Source: Njordibacter sp028825405 (GTDB taxonomy: Bacteria; Pseudomonadota; Gammaproteobacteria; Pseudomonadales; Balneatricaceae). Taken from it: DNA of 64,000 nt. The DNA is taken from NCBI RefSeq assembly GCF_047730065.1, contig NZ_CP159829.1, forward strand, positions 1,860,001-1,924,000, in the 5' to 3' direction. Of the stretch, positions 44,822-54,532 are shown piece after piece; the stretch's first letter is position 1, and every line of letters begins with the position of its first letter. The notes below the pieces were generated by a model. The model ran no database searches, was not told where the DNA came from, and worked only from the letters and a program-made list of their open reading frames with translations. Both the position numbers and the translations under genes were made by a program.

Positions 44822-45673
44822 ATGTTTGCACACTGGTTTAAAAACATAGACATCTATGCTTTAACTTGGCGCTTGCCTGTTATTGTGTGGCAAGTATTAT
44901 TTTTCCTTGCCCCACTTATTTTTATGATCGCCATGTCTTTTTTTCTAGTTAAGAATTATCGCATGGTAGAGGCGTTTGAGTTTGTTAACTGGGTGAAAAT
45001 TTTTTCCAAGGGCTATTTCTGGAATAGTTATGGGCTCTCTTTGGGCTTGGCTGCCCTAGCCACTCTGACTGCAACTTGCATCGCCTTTCCAGCATCCTAT
45101 TGCCTAGCATTTAAACTTTCTGAAACGGCGCGCAGATGGGCCATTTTCTTTTTAATTATCCCATTTTTCACAAGTTATCTAGTACGTACGTTTTCTTGGT
45201 ATGTGTTAATGGCAGAGTCTGGTGTAGTCAATAACATTATAGGTTACTTGGGTATCGGGCCTATCAAAATGTTGAACACAATATTTGCTACCAATATCGG
45301 GTATCTCACTCTGACCTTACCTCTTGTAATTATTTTACAAACACTGTCAATGGCTAGTATCGATAAAAACCTTATAGAGGCAGCACATAATTTAGGCGCT
45401 GGCCGGATACGCGCTATTGTTTCAGTCATTATTCCAGCGGCTCGCATAGGCCTCATAATTGGTGCTCTATTTTGCTTTATTCTAAGTTTTGGCGACTTTG
45501 TCAGTCCCTACTATTTAGGTGGGTCGAACCCACCAACGCTTCCCATATTAATTATTGATACCACTAAATCAGGACAACAGTGGCCACGAGCTGCAGTAAT
45601 TGCAAGCGTAATGATGGTGACACTAATGCTAGTCGCACTTAGTGCAATTAAAATTGCCTACAAAAAGAGATAG
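44822..45673 (+). CDS. ABC transporter permease (PotB type)
   Basis: This inner-membrane permease has six main hydrophobic segments. The EAA motif EAAHNLGAGRIRAIVSVIIP is near the C-terminal third. I chose the ATG at 44822 (GGAAAAG upstream), giving 283 residues. A GTG at 44759 would add 21 polar residues but has no ribosome site and lies close behind the terminator. Confidence 0.87.
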   Translation: MFAHWFKNIDIYALTWRLPVIVWQVLFFLAPLIFMIAMSFFLVKNYRMVEAFEFVNWVKIFSKGYFWNSYGLSLGLAALATLTATCIAFPASYCLAFKLSETARRWAIFFLIIPFFTSYLVRTFSWYVLMAESGVVNNIIGYLGIGPIKMLNTIFATNIGYLTLTLPLVIILQTLSMASIDKNLIEAAHNLGAGRIRAIVSVIIPAARIGLIIGALFCFILSFGDFVSPYYLGGSNPPTLPILIIDTTKSGQQWPRAAVIASVMMVTLMLVALSAIKIAYKKR

Positions 45674-45678
45674 TGACA

Positions 45679-46467
45679 ATGTTAAATGACAAATTAATTG
45701 TATGGCTGTTAAGGATTTATTTGTTGCTAGTATTCGTATTTATATTTATGCCAATTGTCACGAGCGTGGTCTTTTCATTCAATTCTGATCGCTTCCCTTC
45801 ACTGCCATTAGGGCACTTTACCTGGCACTGGTATGACAAAGTTTATAATGATTCAGAAACTTGGGATGCCATCAAAACTAGTATTGTCGTCGCCTTATCA
45901 GCCTCCTTATTAGCAACTATTATTGGCTTTTGTACCGCTTACACAGATTTTCGTTATAATTTTAAATTTAAAAATGCATATTTAGCATTGGCATTATTAC
46001 CTCCAACTATTCCCCTAATAATACTCGCTTTAGCTATGCTTGCTTGGTTCTCAAAGCTGGGTATTTCGGGACAAATATGGGCTCTGATTATTGCCCACAC
46101 TGTATTAGGAGCCCCTTTTGCCATGGCTATTATTCGTCTTCGTTTACAGCAGATGGACAAAGATCTGGAATCAGCAGCATGGAATTTAGGCGCTTCGGAA
46201 TGGGCGACTATGAGGCACGTTATTATCCCATTTGCCCTGCCATCAATTATTTCTGCACTCTGCCTAACGATGGCTGTGTCATTTGATGAGTTCGCCATCG
46301 CTTGGTTTGTATCAGGTCTAAACAAGTCTGTTCCAGTTGTGATTCTGGAAATATTACAAGGTAATGTTGACCCCCAAATCAATGCCATTGGATCTTTTGT
46401 ATTTGCCACAACAATGACTCTTGTGGTGATTGCTCAGCTATTTCTTTTCACCAAAAACCCACAGTAA
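45679..46467 (+). CDS. ABC transporter permease (PotC type)
   Basis: This second permease has about 262 residues and the EAA motif ESAAWNLGASEWATMRHVIIP. The ATG at 45679 follows the preceding stop by a few bases; an in-frame GTG at 45673 overlaps that stop by one base. With the PotB-type protein it forms the channel for the cluster ligand. Confidence 0.88.
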   Translation: MLNDKLIVWLLRIYLLLVFVFIFMPIVTSVVFSFNSDRFPSLPLGHFTWHWYDKVYNDSETWDAIKTSIVVALSASLLATIIGFCTAYTDFRYNFKFKNAYLALALLPPTIPLIILALAMLAWFSKLGISGQIWALIIAHTVLGAPFAMAIIRLRLQQMDKDLESAAWNLGASEWATMRHVIIPFALPSIISALCLTMAVSFDEFAIAWFVSGLNKSVPVVILEILQGNVDPQINAIGSFVFATTMTLVVIAQLFLFTKNPQ

Positions 46468-46484
46468 TAAAATAGAGATACATC

Positions 46485-47585
46485 ATGAGTGAAGGACAGA
46501 TAGTTCTTGAGAACATAACAAAACAGTTCGGTAGAACCGTTGCTGTTCAACCTATTAATTTTGAAATTAAAGCCGGTGAGTTTCTTGCAATTATGGGTTC
46601 CAGTGGATGTGGAAAAACAACGACACTGCGAATGCTAGCTGGGCTCGAAACACCTTCAAGTGGAGAGATAAGGCTCAATGGTGAGCGGATGAACGAACTA
46701 AAAGCACATGAAAGAGAAACGCCTTTAGTCTGGCAAACCCTGGCCCTTTTCCCCTTTTTAAATGTCATTGAAAATGTAGAGTTTGGGCTAAAGATGCGTG
46801 GGGTAGAAAAATCTGAACGCACACAGAGAGCTTTAAAATGGCTTAATCGCATGGAGATTGGAGAGTTTGCAAATCGCTCAATAGATCAGTTATCAGGTGG
46901 GCAACGGCAAAGAGTAGCTCTAGCTCGTGCCTTGGTGACTGAACCACCCGTGCTTCTTTTAGATGAACCGTTAAGTGCATTGGATCAGAATTTAGTCGTG
47001 CGCATGCAAAGTGTATTAACTCAACTCCAAAAGGAACTGGGCATTACTTTTGTTTATGTTACCCATAGCCAGTCTGAAGCTTTTGCAATGGCCGATAGAG
47101 TTGTCATCATGAGTGAAGGTGTTATAGAACAAATTGGATCACCCAAAGAAATCTATAGGAATCCAGCTAGCCGTTTTGTCGCCGAGTTTGTTGGCACTAA
47201 TAATATTATTAGTGGTTATATTAAAGAGCTAAACGAACACATCATGATCTGTAATACAGCCTTTGGGACAATAGAGTCTAATTTAGATGATGCCAATAAC
47301 GGCCATATTTTAGGTGGGGCAGTTGACTTGGTTATTAGTGCAGACATGATTGAATTATCGCAGGAAGAAACATCCTCTAAAAACCAAATCCAAATACAAT
47401 TTATTGCTGAAGAATTTACGGGTTCAGTGGTCACTTTGTATTTTGAAGACGACAAAAAAAATGAACTGATAGTACAAAAGCAACAACGCGAAATAGAGCC
47501 ATTAGAGTTGACCTATGGCTGCAAAATTTATGCTCACTGGGACCCCATCAATGTTTTCTGTATACCAGAGGCAAACGCAGGATAA
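46485..47585 (+). CDS. ABC transporter ATP-binding protein (PotA type)
   Basis: This 366-residue ATPase has Walker A GSSGCGKTT, signature LSGGQRQR, Walker B LLLDEPLSALD, switch histidine VTHSQSEA and a C-terminal TOBE domain (about 280-360). It starts 17 bp after the permease gene. It powers the guanidino-compound importer. Confidence 0.91.
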   Translation: MSEGQIVLENITKQFGRTVAVQPINFEIKAGEFLAIMGSSGCGKTTTLRMLAGLETPSSGEIRLNGERMNELKAHERETPLVWQTLALFPFLNVIENVEFGLKMRGVEKSERTQRALKWLNRMEIGEFANRSIDQLSGGQRQRVALARALVTEPPVLLLDEPLSALDQNLVVRMQSVLTQLQKELGITFVYVTHSQSEAFAMADRVVIMSEGVIEQIGSPKEIYRNPASRFVAEFVGTNNIISGYIKELNEHIMICNTAFGTIESNLDDANNGHILGGAVDLVISADMIELSQEETSSKNQIQIQFIAEEFTGSVVTLYFEDDKKNELIVQKQQREIEPLELTYGCKIYAHWDPINVFCIPEANAG

Positions 47586-47643
47586 TTATCTTTAAATTAA
47601 CTTCACTAGAGTTTAATCACTGTATCAATTTAGGAGATATCAT

Positions 47644-48858
47644 ATGAAACGCGTAGCAAGACCACAAGCCATCAACTTTGAAAATGGCATTAAAGATAAA
47701 CCCACTTTTTCTGCTGCTGAAATGGCAAACCGTAATGGCAAATTGCGAGCACATTTATCATCAGAAAATCTTGATGCAGCTGTTTTTTCATCGATTCATA
47801 ATATTAATTATTTCGCTGACTTTGTTTATTGCTCATTTGGCCGGCCCTATGCGTTAGTGGTTACACATGATGCACATACAACCGTAACCGCCAATATTGA
47901 TGGCGGTCAGCCTTGGCGTCAAAGCTACGATGACAACATTGTTTATACAGACTGGGAAAAAGATAATTATTTTCGAGCTTTGAAAAAATTAGTGCCTGGT
48001 AAAGCTAGAGTGGGTATTGAATATGACCATATCACTTTGGAACGAAGAGAAAAGTTAGCTGAGTTTATGCCTGATGCTGAGTTCGTTGACATCGGTGTAG
48101 CTACTATGAAAATGCGTATGATCAAGTCAGCTGAAGAGCACGCTTTAATTAGACAAGGTGCTCGAGTGTCTGATATTGGCGGTGCCGCTTGCGCTGAAGC
48201 CATTTGTGAAGGTGCCCCAGAATATGAGGTTGCACTTCACTCTACGCAAGCAATGGTTCGAGCCATTGCTAATACCTACCCCCATACAGAGTTAATGGAT
48301 TCTTGGACTTGGTTTCAGTCTGGTATCAATACTGATGGTGCTCATAATCCTGTCACCACTAGAAGAGTGGAAAAAGGCGATATATTAAGTGTGAATTGTT
48401 TTTCCATGATTTCTGGATACTATCAGGCACTTGAGCGCACAATGTTTTACCACTCAGCCACTAAACGTGAGATTGAACTGTGGGAGATAAATTGTGAAGT
48501 TCACAAAAAGGGTTTGACACTTATTAAGCCTGGAGCAGTGTGCAGTGACATTGCCGCTGAGCTTAATGAAATATTCCTAACCCACAATTTACTTCAGTAC
48601 CGTACTTTTGGATATGGGCATTCATTTGGATCTCTTTCTCATTATTATGGCCGCGAAGCCGGGCTTGAATTACGAGAGGATATCGACACAGTAATAGAGC
48701 CAGGTATGGTTGTGTCCATTGAACCTATGATTACTCTACCTGAGGGTGTAAATGGTGCTGGTGGTTATCGCGAACACGACATATTAATTGTTGGTGATGA
48801 TGGCGCTGAAAATATTACTCATTTTCCATTTGGTCCAGAGCACAATATTATCAGATAG
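47644..48858 (+). CDS. creA: Creatinase (creatine amidinohydrolase)
   Basis: This enzyme hydrolyses creatine to sarcosine and urea. The 404-residue protein has the pita-bread M24 fold without metal ligands. Known catalytic residues are present: H234 in DGAHNPVTT, E264 in QALERTMFYH and E360 in SIEPM. The C-terminal signature FGYGHSFGSLSHYYGREAG and PFGPEHNIIR matches characterised bacterial creatinases. It is the last gene of the cluster; sarcosine oxidase and urease must be elsewhere. Confidence 0.94.
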   Translation: MKRVARPQAINFENGIKDKPTFSAAEMANRNGKLRAHLSSENLDAAVFSSIHNINYFADFVYCSFGRPYALVVTHDAHTTVTANIDGGQPWRQSYDDNIVYTDWEKDNYFRALKKLVPGKARVGIEYDHITLERREKLAEFMPDAEFVDIGVATMKMRMIKSAEEHALIRQGARVSDIGGAACAEAICEGAPEYEVALHSTQAMVRAIANTYPHTELMDSWTWFQSGINTDGAHNPVTTRRVEKGDILSVNCFSMISGYYQALERTMFYHSATKREIELWEINCEVHKKGLTLIKPGAVCSDIAAELNEIFLTHNLLQYRTFGYGHSFGSLSHYYGREAGLELREDIDTVIEPGMVVSIEPMITLPEGVNGAGGYREHDILIVGDDGAENITHFPFGPEHNIIR

Positions 48859-48917
48859 AAAATATAAATATAAACCTTACCGCCTGAAAAAAGTGAAAGC
48901 TTTACTACATCTCTACT

Positions 48918-48952
48918 CAGTTGGCAGGCTCTGTTGACTGGGTTTTTTTTTT
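48918..48952 (+). terminator. Terminator of the creatinine operon
   Basis: A 10-bp stem with G-U pairs (48918-48927 with 48931-48940, three-base loop) is followed by GG and ten T. It lies 60 bp after creatinase. The remaining bases to 49219 hold nothing I can recognise. Confidence 0.75.
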
Positions 48953-49219
48953 GGTTTTCGGTGCACTTTGTTACAAGCCCTAGCCTTAATGACACTCATA
49001 GCTTGCTGGTTCTTGATGTTTAACCCTCGTAATTTTTACCAATTATGAACAAAGAAATTTGATATAGCTTCTGGCGTTTACATTAGCTAATTCCTGTCTT
49101 ATTTTTATAATGGTTAGGCAAGATGAAGTCTTGCTGTAAGCATAAACTCAAGACTATAAAATGAATAGTATCAAGAGATCGTATTAAAGAATCTAGTTGC
49201 ATGCAACAAAGGACTATTT

Positions 49220-49927
49220 ATGACTAAACGTGCCTATTTAGTGTTAAAACAACTCAAAATAATTCGATACAGAATTGTAGGGTCTATTATTTTTCCTATA
49301 TTGTTATCAACATTTTCTCTGGCAGATATGAGAGTTGATCAGTTTTTCTCTTTTATTATGTTTAAATCTAGCATTACCATCGAAAGTGTGAAGCTCAATC
49401 AACTTATTTCAATGAAAGTAAAGCAACAGATCATTGCCGATGTGACTGTTGATCAGAAAGCCTTTGATACCGCTACACAGGAATTTAGAGATTATTATGA
49501 TGACAAAATAGTTCCAAGGATAAACAATCTAGAACATCATATCCCCGATTCTTCCATTCATATAATCTCACCAAAAGTCTATATTTTCTGGACTGAAGGG
49601 CTTGCTCCAAGCGCATGGAGTGGAAACGAATTTTTATATGTTATTTCGATAAAAACTGGTAGCCCAGAAATATTATATTCAACACGCCTTGACCCCAAAC
49701 CTTTAAGCAGTGGCGACGGATATCATCATTCTGTTTATTGGTCGTTACCGGATGAAGGCTGTGGAGGCAATCATTTTATTAAAGGTATTCTGCAGTACAG
49801 TGTTGATAATGAGACTGACAATAAGTTTATACAAACTTATTTGGAATATGACCAAAACAATAATACCTATGACACCAGTATATCAACCTCACCCGTAATG
49901 TTTTCAAAGCCTAACTGCAAAGATTAG
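49220..49927 (+). CDS. Uncharacterised exported or membrane-anchored protein
   Basis: The 235-residue protein starts with a basic stretch and a hydrophobic segment (IVGSIIFPILLSTFSLA) that looks like a long signal peptide or anchor. The rest is polar and beta-rich with two cysteines near the end (DEGCGGNHF, KPNCKD). No family is recognised. Codon use is AT-richer than in the creatinine cluster. Confidence 0.6.
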   Translation: MTKRAYLVLKQLKIIRYRIVGSIIFPILLSTFSLADMRVDQFFSFIMFKSSITIESVKLNQLISMKVKQQIIADVTVDQKAFDTATQEFRDYYDDKIVPRINNLEHHIPDSSIHIISPKVYIFWTEGLAPSAWSGNEFLYVISIKTGSPEILYSTRLDPKPLSSGDGYHHSVYWSLPDEGCGGNHFIKGILQYSVDNETDNKFIQTYLEYDQNNNTYDTSISTSPVMFSKPNCKD

Positions 49928-49949
49928 GTTTTATCAGTATATGACGTGA

Positions 49950-50444
49950 TCACGATCCTAAAAACTGACCACTGGGGTAAACGGTAAATTTGGCCACACA
50001 TAAATTATTAGCACTTTGACCACCCACATTAAGTTCAAACCAAATTGATGCATCTGCACTGTCTCGTTTAACAGCACCTTTTAAATGGAGTGTAAGCTTG
50101 TCATTTAATATTTGATGACCTTCAAAACTATTAGAGACTTTATCCAGCTTGCCCATTATATGGGTGGATTTGCCTGCGTAAGTGAACATGGCAGACACTT
50201 TACCCTCTTGGGGCCATTCCATGGTGCTAATTAGAACGGTTCCCTGCAGACACTTGAGGATCACACCTCGCCATTGATTCTGAGAAGTTTCTGCAAAAAT
50301 CGTCCCTGTGTATTGGGTGACTAGTGCATCAGGTAAAGTGGCATTGTAAGTGTTTTGTTCTGGGGGTGCGGAGGAAGCTGAACTATACGCCACACTGGGC
50401 ATCACCAAGATAATAGTAAACAATGCGTAGACTAAAATTTTCAT
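49950..50444 (-). CDS. Uncharacterised exported protein
   Basis: This 164-residue protein has a signal peptide (MKILVYALFTIILVMPSVAYS). The mature part is beta-rich with two cysteines (LKCLQGTVL, NNLCVAKF) and resembles a small lipocalin-like or periplasmic domain; no family is certain. I chose the ATG at 50444, which has GGAG upstream and starts the signal peptide; the frame continues to 50510. Confidence 0.65.
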   Translation of the reverse strand: MKILVYALFTIILVMPSVAYSSASSAPPEQNTYNATLPDALVTQYTGTIFAETSQNQWRGVILKCLQGTVLISTMEWPQEGKVSAMFTYAGKSTHIMGKLDKVSNSFEGHQILNDKLTLHLKGAVKRDSADASIWFELNVGGQSANNLCVAKFTVYPSGQFLGS

Positions 50445-50848
50445 GGCACTACTCCAACCTCTTTTGAACAACCTAAGCACCATGGTTAAAAACTCTTTCC
50501 AGAAACACAAAGAATAGACATAACATTAATAGTCACACATTCCCCGAGTATAATCAGTCATGGCCAACAATAGTAACCATTGGACCTTGTATAAGCTCTA
50601 AATAGGGAAGTTACTAAACACCTATGCCTTGGGAAAGACGTTATATACTAAGCCAATAACGCTTGTATGTATGTAATTAATAAACGCACACCAACAGGCG
50701 GAATAACTCAAAGCTAGTGACCAATGACTTAAGACCACTCAAAACCATCGTCTAGCTACGCAGAAACTTAATGGTTGCCATTCATGAGTTATATAATATT
50801 GAATTAGATTTGTGATTAATACAGTTTGGAAATGACTATACTTTGCTC
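50445..50848. other. Intergenic region, nothing recognised
   Basis: About 400 bases between two minus-strand genes. I see no gene, RNA or strong hairpin. Confidence 0.4.
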
Positions 50849-52891
50849 TTAAACATCAGCATGAATATTTTTAAAGTACCTGAGCGACATCTTTTTTGCC
50901 TCTTCTATTTGCGGAGGGGTCATTCCCTTAGCGATGTCTTTTTTATGTAGAATGCCTTTAACGACTCCATTAGAGGACGCTATGTCGTACCACATATATG
51001 CACGTTTATAGTCTCTAAGCGCAGCATTTCCTTTGCTGTACATCACCCCCAGAGCATATTGAGCAAGAGCGTAATTTTGGTCTGCCGCTAAGGTATACCA
51101 CTTCACTGCGGCTGTATCATTCTGCGGAACCCCTTCTCCAATCCTATAGATATTTCCCAAGTTAGATTGAGCGTTAGCATAGCCCTGCTCAGCAGCCAGT
51201 GTATACCACCTCGCAGCTTCCTTGTTATTGGTTGGACCTCCTTTGCCTTTCTCAAATATATCTCCCAGACAAAATTGAGCTTCCATATGCCCTTGCTCAG
51301 CAGCTAAAGTGTACCACTTAGCCGCTTCCTTATCGTTTATTGGAACGCCCTTACCTTTGTCGTACACATCCCCTAAGTAGAATTGGGCATTGACGTGCCC
51401 TTGCTCAGCAGCACAAATGACGTATTTAATTGCAGTGACAGTGTTTTGTATCCCTGCTACACCGTTTGTGTGCATTTGTCCCAAATTAGATTTAGCACTT
51501 TCGTGCTCCTGCTCCGCTGCTAAGAGATACCATTTAGAAGCCGTCTTGCTATTTTTTGGAACACATTCGCCTTTGTCGTACATGAACCCTAATGCGTACT
51601 GAGCCAGAGCATATCCTTGATCAGCGGCCAAGGTAATCCACCTAGCCGCTATTGTGTCGTTCTTTGCAACGTGTGTTCCTTCTTGATAAATCAGTCCCAA
51701 ATTATATTGAGCCTTGGCGCTCCCTTTTTCAGCGGCCAAAATATATTCAGAAGGAGTTTCCTGATTGTTTTGCGCGACATCACCAAGCTTAGCAAACTCC
51801 TGCAAAGCAACTTTAGCTCTTGAGTGTCCACCTTCAGCAGCATCTTGAAACCACTTGAATGCCATCTGATCATTTTTTGGCACTCCTTTCCCATGTTGGT
51901 GGATCACACCCAAATTATATTGAGCACTTGCATGCCCATGATCAGCTGCTGCGGTGTACCACAGGAGTGCCTTTTGATAGCTCTGTATCACCCCATCGCC
52001 ACGTTTGTACATGACTGCGAGATTATATTGAGCCAAGGTATAACCCTGATCAGCCGCTAGATTGAACCACAGAGCAGCTTGCTGATCGTTCTTTATCACT
52101 CCCTCGCCACTAAAACACATATTTCCAACGTTATATTGGGCTCTGGCATGCCCTTGCTCAGCAGCGAGAGCAAACCATTCAAATGCTATAAAATGATTCT
52201 GTGGAACACCATCACCACGTTTGTGCATAAAGCCAAGATTGAACTCAGCACTCATATGGCCCTGTTCAGCCGCTTTAGTAAACCATTGAACAGCCGCCTC
52301 ATCACTTTGAGCAACACCCTGACCATTTCGATAAATGATCGCTAGGTTAAACTGAGCGTCAGCGTGCCCCTCCTCAGCCCCTTTTAAATGCTCCAGAGCA
52401 GTTTCTGAGTCACTTTTTGGCAGACTACTATTTAATGCGTTAATCCTTACTAGATTAGCCTTGGCCCGGTCATGTCCTTGCTCAGAAGCGAGTGTATACC
52501 ACTTAATTGATAACTCCTTACTCTTTGAAACACCCACACCATGGGCGCACATAAAACCCAGATTAAATTGAGCGCCATCGTGGCCCTGTCCAGCCGCTTT
52601 GATAAACCATTTAGCTGCTATCTGATCATTCTTTGTAACACCTGCCCCTCGCTGATACATGAATCCCAGATTATATTGAGCCAAGGCGTCACCTTGTTCA
52701 GCAGATTTAGTGTACCACTTGAGCGCTGTCTCATCGTTCTTTGCAACGCCAGCGCCCTGCGTGTAAATAATACCCAGATGATATTGGGCTCTCGCATCAC
52801 CGCGCTCAGCCAAGGGAGTTAAGTCTTTTATCGCAACTGCGTGGTCACCCGACTGGAATGCCTTCAGTCCATGGTCAAATTGTGAGTGCAT
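50849..52891 (-). CDS. Large Sel1-repeat protein (about 17 repeats)
   Basis: The 680-residue protein is almost wholly made of about 17 Sel1-like repeats of 36 residues (AxAQYNLGxMYxxGxGVxxNDxxAxKWYTxAAEQGH). It has no signal peptide, unlike the other Sel1 proteins here, so it should be cytoplasmic unless exported otherwise. Repeats 4 and 10 are degenerate (DRAKANLVRI, SRAKVALQEF), dividing the solenoid into blocks. Such solenoids serve as interaction scaffolds. AAAAGG precedes the ATG. Confidence 0.87.
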   Translation of the reverse strand: MHSQFDHGLKAFQSGDHAVAIKDLTPLAERGDARAQYHLGIIYTQGAGVAKNDETALKWYTKSAEQGDALAQYNLGFMYQRGAGVTKNDQIAAKWFIKAAGQGHDGAQFNLGFMCAHGVGVSKSKELSIKWYTLASEQGHDRAKANLVRINALNSSLPKSDSETALEHLKGAEEGHADAQFNLAIIYRNGQGVAQSDEAAVQWFTKAAEQGHMSAEFNLGFMHKRGDGVPQNHFIAFEWFALAAEQGHARAQYNVGNMCFSGEGVIKNDQQAALWFNLAADQGYTLAQYNLAVMYKRGDGVIQSYQKALLWYTAAADHGHASAQYNLGVIHQHGKGVPKNDQMAFKWFQDAAEGGHSRAKVALQEFAKLGDVAQNNQETPSEYILAAEKGSAKAQYNLGLIYQEGTHVAKNDTIAARWITLAADQGYALAQYALGFMYDKGECVPKNSKTASKWYLLAAEQEHESAKSNLGQMHTNGVAGIQNTVTAIKYVICAAEQGHVNAQFYLGDVYDKGKGVPINDKEAAKWYTLAAEQGHMEAQFCLGDIFEKGKGGPTNNKEAARWYTLAAEQGYANAQSNLGNIYRIGEGVPQNDTAAVKWYTLAADQNYALAQYALGVMYSKGNAALRDYKRAYMWYDIASSNGVVKGILHKKDIAKGMTPPQIEEAKKMSLRYFKNIHADV

Positions 52892-52954
52892 ATAATACCT
52901 TTTATTAGTTATCCACTAATATATTAAAAGCTGACCCTATCGACAAGTATTAAA

Positions 52955-53239
52955 ATGTTAAATAAAATATTGGTTCTCATTAAAAGGATTTTTGTAATAC
53001 AAATTTTGTTAATAATTGCATTTTTAGTTTTCCCATCAATTGGGTTTGCGGGTCTGGGCGATGTTTATTTTTTTGAATCGACTAAACTCTTACAAATTAA
53101 AAATGGAGAATCAACGACTGATAACAATAAAGAATTTAAATTTAAAAGATCAACCCCACAAATTAGCGATGTACATCACGGTGGAATAAATACAACAAAT
53201 TGGGGCCAAAATGTGAAGAAGGAGTATCCTCGTGAATAA
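52955..53239 (+). CDS. Small exported protein of unknown function
   Basis: The 94-residue protein has a hydrophobic N-terminal signal (LVLIKRIFVIQILLIIAFLV, cleavage near GFAG) and a short polar mature part. No family is recognised. It overlaps the next gene by 8 bp, so the two are a translationally coupled pair divergent from the large Sel1 gene. Confidence 0.55.
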   Translation: MLNKILVLIKRIFVIQILLIIAFLVFPSIGFAGLGDVYFFESTKLLQIKNGESTTDNNKEFKFKRSTPQISDVHHGGINTTNWGQNVKKEYPRE

Positions 53240-53621
53240 CAGAGTCGCTGCAAAAATAATAATACTACTCTTGTCAATTTGGTGTGTCGTTGTTGTCATT
53301 GGGTATTTCAATAATGTTACTATAACCTTTCCGTTCTCTATTTCAGATGGCCATGATGTTCCAGAGCATCGGCTACATGCGATCCGCTTATCGCTTATGA
53401 CAAGCTTTGTTTACTTTAGTATCCGATATTTTTTTGTAGGTTCAGTGAAACTTTATCCTATTCAAGTCCTGGGAATCATATTGTTTCATTTATCTGTGGT
53501 GGGTTCACTAGTGTTTTATGTTGAAGGAGCCAATAAAAGTGAATATTTACAAATGCTTTTTTGGCTACCAGCCTCTCTTATTTTGTATTTTGCAGGAAAA
53601 TCTGAGTTCAAATACTTTTGA
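53232..53621 (+). CDS. Small membrane protein of unknown function
   Basis: The 129-residue protein has about four hydrophobic segments (7-25, 54-70, 78-98 and 106-122). The start is GTG with AAGGAG seven bases upstream, inside the end of the preceding gene. No family is recognised. Confidence 0.6.
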   Translation: MNNRVAAKIIILLLSIWCVVVVIGYFNNVTITFPFSISDGHDVPEHRLHAIRLSLMTSFVYFSIRYFFVGSVKLYPIQVLGIILFHLSVVGSLVFYVEGANKSEYLQMLFWLPASLILYFAGKSEFKYF

Positions 53622-53752
53622 AACGTCTCTCGCTAAATAGTTCTGATAAACTCAAAAAAGGTTTAATTTGATTCCCCTTTTTTTAAGGCTTTTTGGTTCT
53701 TCCACTCCTCGCCAGTGTTGCATGGAAAAAAATAAAGCCGAATTACCATTCT

Positions 53753-54403
53753 CTAGCAAGTTTGATAGTTGTTCGCTAAACAAACCCTCGACATTTCTTG
53801 CGCTTCAGAGAGGGAGGCGCTTTCACCATGCCACCCATCTGTGGGATGATATGAACGCAGTTTCTTAGCTATCTGTCCTTTAATATTATTAGCCAATTGG
53901 GTACCGTTATGTAAGGCTAAGGTGCACCACATATAAGCCCGCTTATAATCTTTGCTAACACCTCTGCCATTATAGTAATTGACTGCTAACATATATTGAG
54001 CATTACCAAACCCTTGTTTGGCTGCTAAGTTGAACCATTCCACAGCTGCTTGAGAGTTACGTGTGACAACCTCACCATTGCTATAAGCACTTCCTACTTT
54101 GAATTGAGCATAAGAAATTCCCTGCGCAGAAGCTTTGGCATACCACTTAAAAGAAATTTTATTGTTCTTTACCACGCCCATGCCATTTTTATATGCATAC
54201 CCCAGCATGACTTGAGATCTACTATGCCCCTCCTCACCTAAAGGCCCCCATACTGCCATAGCAGTTTTATAATCTCCTGAGTCAAATGACTGTTTTGCTT
54301 TCACATAGTCTTCTTCGACGCCCGCCATGGTGGCTCCACTGCCAAAGAATATTGAAAAAACTAAGGCTACTAAAAATCTATTTATATACACTAAAAAATC
54401 CAT
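53753..54403 (-). CDS. Exported Sel1-repeat protein (3 repeats)
   Basis: The 216-residue protein has a signal peptide (FLVALVFSIFFGSGATMAG) and three clear Sel1-like repeats, then a C-terminal tail with two cysteines (SRVCLANNYQTC). The ending CLANNYQTC parallels CLASGYTDC of the 32331 protein, so the two are paralogues. Confidence 0.85.
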   Translation of the reverse strand: MDFLVYINRFLVALVFSIFFGSGATMAGVEEDYVKAKQSFDSGDYKTAMAVWGPLGEEGHSRSQVMLGYAYKNGMGVVKNNKISFKWYAKASAQGISYAQFKVGSAYSNGEVVTRNSQAAVEWFNLAAKQGFGNAQYMLAVNYYNGRGVSKDYKRAYMWCTLALHNGTQLANNIKGQIAKKLRSYHPTDGWHGESASLSEAQEMSRVCLANNYQTC

Positions 54404-54532
54404 TTATTAACAATTGTTCTTTATTAGGAAAAGCATCGAGTTAAGAAACAAAAAACCACTGATGTGAAAAGCACAACGATATTATGTAGGACCTGTTAAG
54501 GTCTACTTTGTTTTGGTAGACCCTAGCAGTCA

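Noticed and set aside
53668..53868. 66-residue ORF on the plus strand
   Set aside because: Most of its length is antisense to the Sel1 gene at 53753, has no ribosome site and reads as a shadow of the repeats.
54500..54522. Terminator after the Pal-like gene
   Set aside because: A 7-bp stem GGTCTAC/GTAGACC exists but no T run follows on the minus strand.
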